Assembly (NCBI RefSeq): GCF_017084525.1
Contig: NZ_CP070950.1
Coordinates: 3,100,001-3,164,000 of the forward strand
Origin: Conexibacter sp. SYSU D00693
GTDB lineage: Bacteria; Actinomycetota; Thermoleophilia; Solirubrobacterales; Solirubrobacteraceae
Direction of reading: 5' to 3'
DNA: 64,000 nt
In this document: positions 61,549 to 64,000 of the stretch, one piece after another
How the letters are laid out: every line of letters begins with the position of its first letter
How positions within the stretch are numbered: the stretch's first letter is position 1
Made by a program: the position numbers and the translations under genes
The notes under the pieces: generated by a model
The model's database searches: none
What the model saw: only the letters and a program-made list of their open reading frames with translations
What the model was told of the DNA's origin: nothing

Positions 61549-62889
61549 ATGGCCATCTCCGAGGCGATCTCCGTGCGTCGTGCCACGGGCTGGGACGAGC
61601 CCGCCTTCGAGGACCTCCATCGCCGCCACGGGGCGGCCGTCCAGCGCCTCTGCCTGGCGCTGCTGCGCGACCCCGAGGAGGCCGCCGACGCGGCGCAGGA
61701 GACCTGGCTGCGCGCCCTCCAGCGGCTGCAGGCCGGCGGTGAGGTGCTCGCGATGCGCCCGTGGCTGCTCCAGGTCGCCCGCAACGCCTGCGCGGACCGG
61801 GCCGGCGCGCTCGGCGCCCGGCCCGTCGCCCTCGAGGACCCCGACCTCCTCGAGGCCACCGCGCTCGACCCCGAGGCGGCCCTCGTCGCCCGTGCCGACC
61901 TGCGCGACCTCGTCGCCGACCTGCGCACCCTCAGCGAGGCGCAGCGCACCGCCTTCGTCCTGCGCGAGCTGACCGGGCTGGAGTACGGCGCCGTCGCGCG
62001 CCGCCTCGACGTCCGCCTCGAGCAGGCCCAGTGGCTCGTGGCCGATGCCCGCAAGGCGCTGACCGAGCGCCGCGCCGGACGCGCCATGCCCTGCGGCGAG
62101 GTCCGTCGCCAGCTCGGCGCCCTGCGCCGGCGCGACCGCCGCGTGCGCGCGCACCTCGACGCGTGCACGCCCTGCCTGGGCTTCGACCGCAGCCGCCGCG
62201 CCCGCGCGCTGCACACCCGCTGCGTCACCCCGGTCCTCGGCCTCCTCGGGTGGGCGCGCGAGCTCGGCTCGCGCGGCGTGGCCGCCGCGTCGACGTCCCC
62301 GGACGTCCTCGCCGCCGGGTCGTCGGCCCGTCCCGTCGCCGCCGCCGTCGCCGCCCTCGCCCTCGCGGGCGGCGGCATGGCCGCCACGACCGACCGCGAC
62401 GCGCCGCGCGACAGCACCCGCACCGCGCAGGTCGCGGAGGTGGCGCCCGCGCGCGCGGCGGCCGCGCCGACCATCCGCCTGCGCGCCACGGGCGCCGACG
62501 GCCCGCGGCGCCGTGCCCGCGCGACCGCCGCGGCGCGCCGTGCCGACGCTCGTGACGGCGACACGCCGCGCACCCGCGCGGTCGGCCGCGCGACGCCCAC
62601 GCCGCCCGCCGACGACCGCCCGACGCGCCTGCCGCTCGACGGCCAGACGACCGCGGCCGTCGTGCCGGAGGTCCAGCCGCCGACGCCGCCCGCGGCCGAG
62701 ACCCCCGCGTCCACGCCCGCCGGCGACACGCTGCGCACCGTGTCGAGCACGGTCGACACGGTCGTCCGGGGCACCCTCGGCGAGGCCGTCGTGCCGGTCG
62801 TCGCGCAGGTCGAGGCCCGCGTCGGCGAGGTCGTGGGCGGCGTGCGCCAGCTGCTCGACGCCCTCGACCGGCCCCAGGGCACCAGGTAG
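61549..62889 (+). CDS. ECF sigma factor with fused ZAS-like zinc motif and membrane-like segment
   Basis: A 446-residue protein. Residues ~15-95 are sigma region 2 (AFEDLHRRHGAAVQRLCLALL, DAAQETWLRALQRL) and ~115-170 are region 4 (LSEAQRTAFVLRELTGLEYGAVARRLDV). Next come C182 (MPCGEV) and H202-LDA-C206-TP-C209, the HxxxCxxC signature of zinc-binding anti-sigma domains. A hydrophobic Ala/Gly segment (about 256-282) could cross the membrane, and the last ~160 residues are a Pro/Ala/Thr-rich, then helical, possibly external tail. This suggests a sigma factor carrying its own restraint. A short purine-rich stretch and TAGGGC precede the ATG. It is divergent from the hybrid kinase. Confidence 0.85.
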   Translation: MAISEAISVRRATGWDEPAFEDLHRRHGAAVQRLCLALLRDPEEAADAAQETWLRALQRLQAGGEVLAMRPWLLQVARNACADRAGALGARPVALEDPDLLEATALDPEAALVARADLRDLVADLRTLSEAQRTAFVLRELTGLEYGAVARRLDVRLEQAQWLVADARKALTERRAGRAMPCGEVRRQLGALRRRDRRVRAHLDACTPCLGFDRSRRARALHTRCVTPVLGLLGWARELGSRGVAAASTSPDVLAAGSSARPVAAAVAALALAGGGMAATTDRDAPRDSTRTAQVAEVAPARAAAAPTIRLRATGADGPRRRARATAAARRADARDGDTPRTRAVGRATPTPPADDRPTRLPLDGQTTAAVVPEVQPPTPPAAETPASTPAGDTLRTVSSTVDTVVRGTLGEAVVPVVAQVEARVGEVVGGVRQLLDALDRPQGTR

Positions 62890-62941
62890 TCGGCGGGTGC
62901 GCCGGCCTGCTTGAGCAGGTCGGCTCGATCGTCCAAGCGGT

Positions 62942-62953
62942 CCCGGATCCGGG
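62942..62953. other. 12-bp perfect palindrome CCCGGATCCGGG
   Basis: Located in the 86-base gap between the sigma factor gene and the Ala-rich secreted protein gene, 22 bases before its ATG. It could be an operator or a short hairpin. Confidence 0.35.
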
Positions 62954-62975
62954 CCGGTGAGCGGTCTTGGAGGGC

Positions 62976-63803
62976 ATGTCCCCTCGCAAGCCCTCCGCCC
63001 TCCTCACCGCCGTGCTCGCCTGCCTCGCGGGCACCCTCGTCTCCGCGCCGTCGGCCGCCGCCGACGGCCCCAAGGCCACGACCGCCGTCCCCGCCGCGAC
63101 CGCGGTCCACGCCGAGTCGCAGGCCCGCGCGGACCTCGCGGCCGCGTCGCGCCTGGCCCGCCGCGCGCCCGCCCAGGCCAGCCGTCTGGTCCGTCGCGCC
63201 GAGCGCCGCCTGCGCCAGGCCCACAGCGCGGCCGTCACGCGCGCCGCGTCCGCGCCGCTCGCCGTCCAGGCCGACGCCGCGGTCGCCCTCTCCGCCGCCG
63301 CCGTCACGCAGGCCGAGGAGGCCGCGAGCCTCGCCGTCCGCGGCACGGGCGCCGTGCGTCGCAGCGCCACGGCCGCCCTGCGCGTCGCGCTCGCCGCCCA
63401 GACCGACGCGCTCGTCGCCGTCGCCGCCCGCGCCGAGCGCGAGGCCGACACCGTCGACGCGGCCGTCGTGCAGGCGGTCACGGTCCTGGCCGGCGACCAG
63501 GTGAGCGTCCTGCTCAGCGTCGAGGACGCCCTCGCCGCCCGCGTCGACCACCGCACCGCCGCGGTCCTGCGCGCCGCTCGCGATCGCGCCGGCGACCGCC
63601 GCGCCGCCGCGCGGCGCGCCGTCGACGGCCTGCGCCTCGCCGCGCCCGCCGCGCTGCACGACGCCGTGCAGGCGCTGGCCGACGGCGTGCGCGTCGGCAG
63701 CGACCGCCTCGAGGACCTGCGCTCCGACTCGCTGGACGTCCCGTTCGCGGTCGACGCCCGGATCGGTCGCGACGGCCGTGCGGCCCGGGAGGGCCGCCGG
63801 TAG
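62976..63803 (+). CDS. secreted Ala-rich helical protein, 275 aa
   Basis: After a signal peptide (about residues 1-28, ending SAPSAAADG) the mature protein is over one third Ala with many Arg and Val, no Cys, and predicted long amphipathic helices ([57 protein letters not shown]). It resembles surface-layer-associated or DUF5667-like helical proteins, but no family is recognised. GGAGGG lies just before the ATG at 62976; a TTG at 62967 is an alternative start. Its position right behind the ECF sigma gene makes it a candidate target or cotranscribed partner. Confidence 0.7.
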   Translation: MSPRKPSALLTAVLACLAGTLVSAPSAAADGPKATTAVPAATAVHAESQARADLAAASRLARRAPAQASRLVRRAERRLRQAHSAAVTRAASAPLAVQADAAVALSAAAVTQAEEAASLAVRGTGAVRRSATAALRVALAAQTDALVAVAARAEREADTVDAAVVQAVTVLAGDQVSVLLSVEDALAARVDHRTAAVLRAARDRAGDRRAAARRAVDGLRLAAPAALHDAVQALADGVRVGSDRLEDLRSDSLDVPFAVDARIGRDGRAAREGRR

Positions 63804-63817
63804 CGCCACCCGGCACG

Positions 63818-63856
63818 GCGGCGGCGGGCCTTCCCCCCCCCGGGGCCCGCCGCCGC
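63818..63856. terminator. strong GC hairpin between secreted-protein genes
   Basis: GCGGCGGCGGGCC (63818-63830) and GGCCCGCCGCCGC (63844-63856) form a perfect 13-bp stem with a 13-base, C-rich loop, 15 bases after the stop of the Ala-rich gene. It is the best terminator candidate in the window, though without a T-run. Confidence 0.6.
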
Positions 63857-63882
63857 GCCGCCGTCTGCCCGCAGCACACGCC

Positions 63883-64000
63883 ATGCCCCTCGCCCGCCCC
63901 TCCCTCCGCCCCGCCGCCGTCGTGGCGCTCGTCGCCGCGGTCCTCGCCTGCCTGCTGGCCGCCGCGCCGGCGCACGGCGACGTCCCCGACCGCGTCGAGA
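63883..64000 (+). CDS. secreted protein, N-terminal fragment
   Basis: An ATG at 63883 opens a frame running off the right edge. Its 39 visible residues form a signal peptide: MPLARPSLRPAAVV, a hydrophobic core (ALVAAVLACLLAAA) and a likely cleavage after APAHG. The Cys in the core (ACLLAA) is not in a clear lipobox position. The mature protein lies outside the window. It follows a strong hairpin and so may have its own promoter. Confidence 0.6.
   Translation, partial: MPLARPSLRPAAVVALVAAVLACLLAAAPAHGDVPDRVE

Noticed and set aside
63831-63843. Homopolymer C run as a phase-variation tract
   Set aside because: It forms the loop of a strong hairpin after a stop codon, not within a gene or promoter spacer; it may also be a difficult spot for sequencing.

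Overview
The window is about 73% GC by eye, is densely coded with short or overlapping gene junctions, uses GTG starts very often, and often has a TANNNT box 6-9 bases before a start codon. Together with the gene content this points to a high-GC actinobacterium, probably class Thermoleophilia, order Solirubrobacterales (Conexibacter/Baekduia/Patulibacter-like). No rRNA or tRNA gene is visible to fix the taxon, so this assignment is inference.

Region by region. 1-4021: 3' end of a peptide-type ABC transporter locus (binding protein, one permease, two ATPases). 4018-5529: two trans-editing deacylases (YbaK-like and Dtd) either side of an unrecognised gene. 5606-10971: complete pyruvate dehydrogenase operon aceE-aceF-lpdA. 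11027-12270: azoreductase and MarR regulator, divergent around a palindromic control region. 12275-15245: four-gene minus-strand run (AEC permease, GalT-like, GNAT, TlpA-like). 15418-19509: a large helicase with an acidic insertion and a basic repetitive tail, then an unknown repeat protein. 19510-23352: small unknown genes, birA, a SAM hydrolase-type protein and selO. 23376-29808: an eight-gene operon moaB-ccmA-ccmB-ccmC-ccmD-hemA-hemC-cobA/hemD in which nearly all junctions overlap, joining haem and sirohaem synthesis to haem export. 29819-32458: a two-part glycosyltransferase, moaC and a sirohaem synthase. 32520-35750: MpaB-type oxygenase, a gene-free 0.44 kb block of repeats, an aldehyde dehydrogenase lacking its catalytic Cys, and a short GNAT-like gene. 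35876-41700: rarA, chrA, an M20 peptidase, a DUF1385 protein and a secreted DUF4394 protein. 41746-43494: yceI-FMN reductase-tetR operon. 43677-46937: small FtsH-like protease, methylmalonyl-CoA epimerase, a small unknown gene and an AbiEi/DUF559-type gene. 47121-51298: PLD-type phospholipid synthase, lipid kinase, PAP2 phosphatase, YchF and a GlsB/YeaQ membrane protein. 51299-57189: anchored GH2 hydrolase, 5'-3' exonuclease, ABC1 kinase, voltage-gated-type K+ channel and MaoC hydratase. 57196-64000: sensor kinase, LuxR-type regulator, hybrid kinase, an ECF sigma factor carrying its own ZAS-like zinc motif, and two Ala-rich secreted proteins, the last cut by the window edge.

The most notable signals are: (i) a shared palindromic operator, GCGGACC-N2-GGTCCGY, at three loci plus a weak fourth, pointing to a TetR regulon for redox genes; (ii) an ECF sigma factor fused to an anti-sigma-like HxxxCxxC motif; (iii) an aldehyde dehydrogenase with Gly in place of the catalytic Cys; (iv) three copies of a 25-27 bp palindromic repeat, one of which supplies the start codon of cobA/hemD; (v) two related non-coding elements at about 33.4-33.6 kb and 55.7-55.85 kb; (vi) widespread promoter boxes placed for leaderless transcription.
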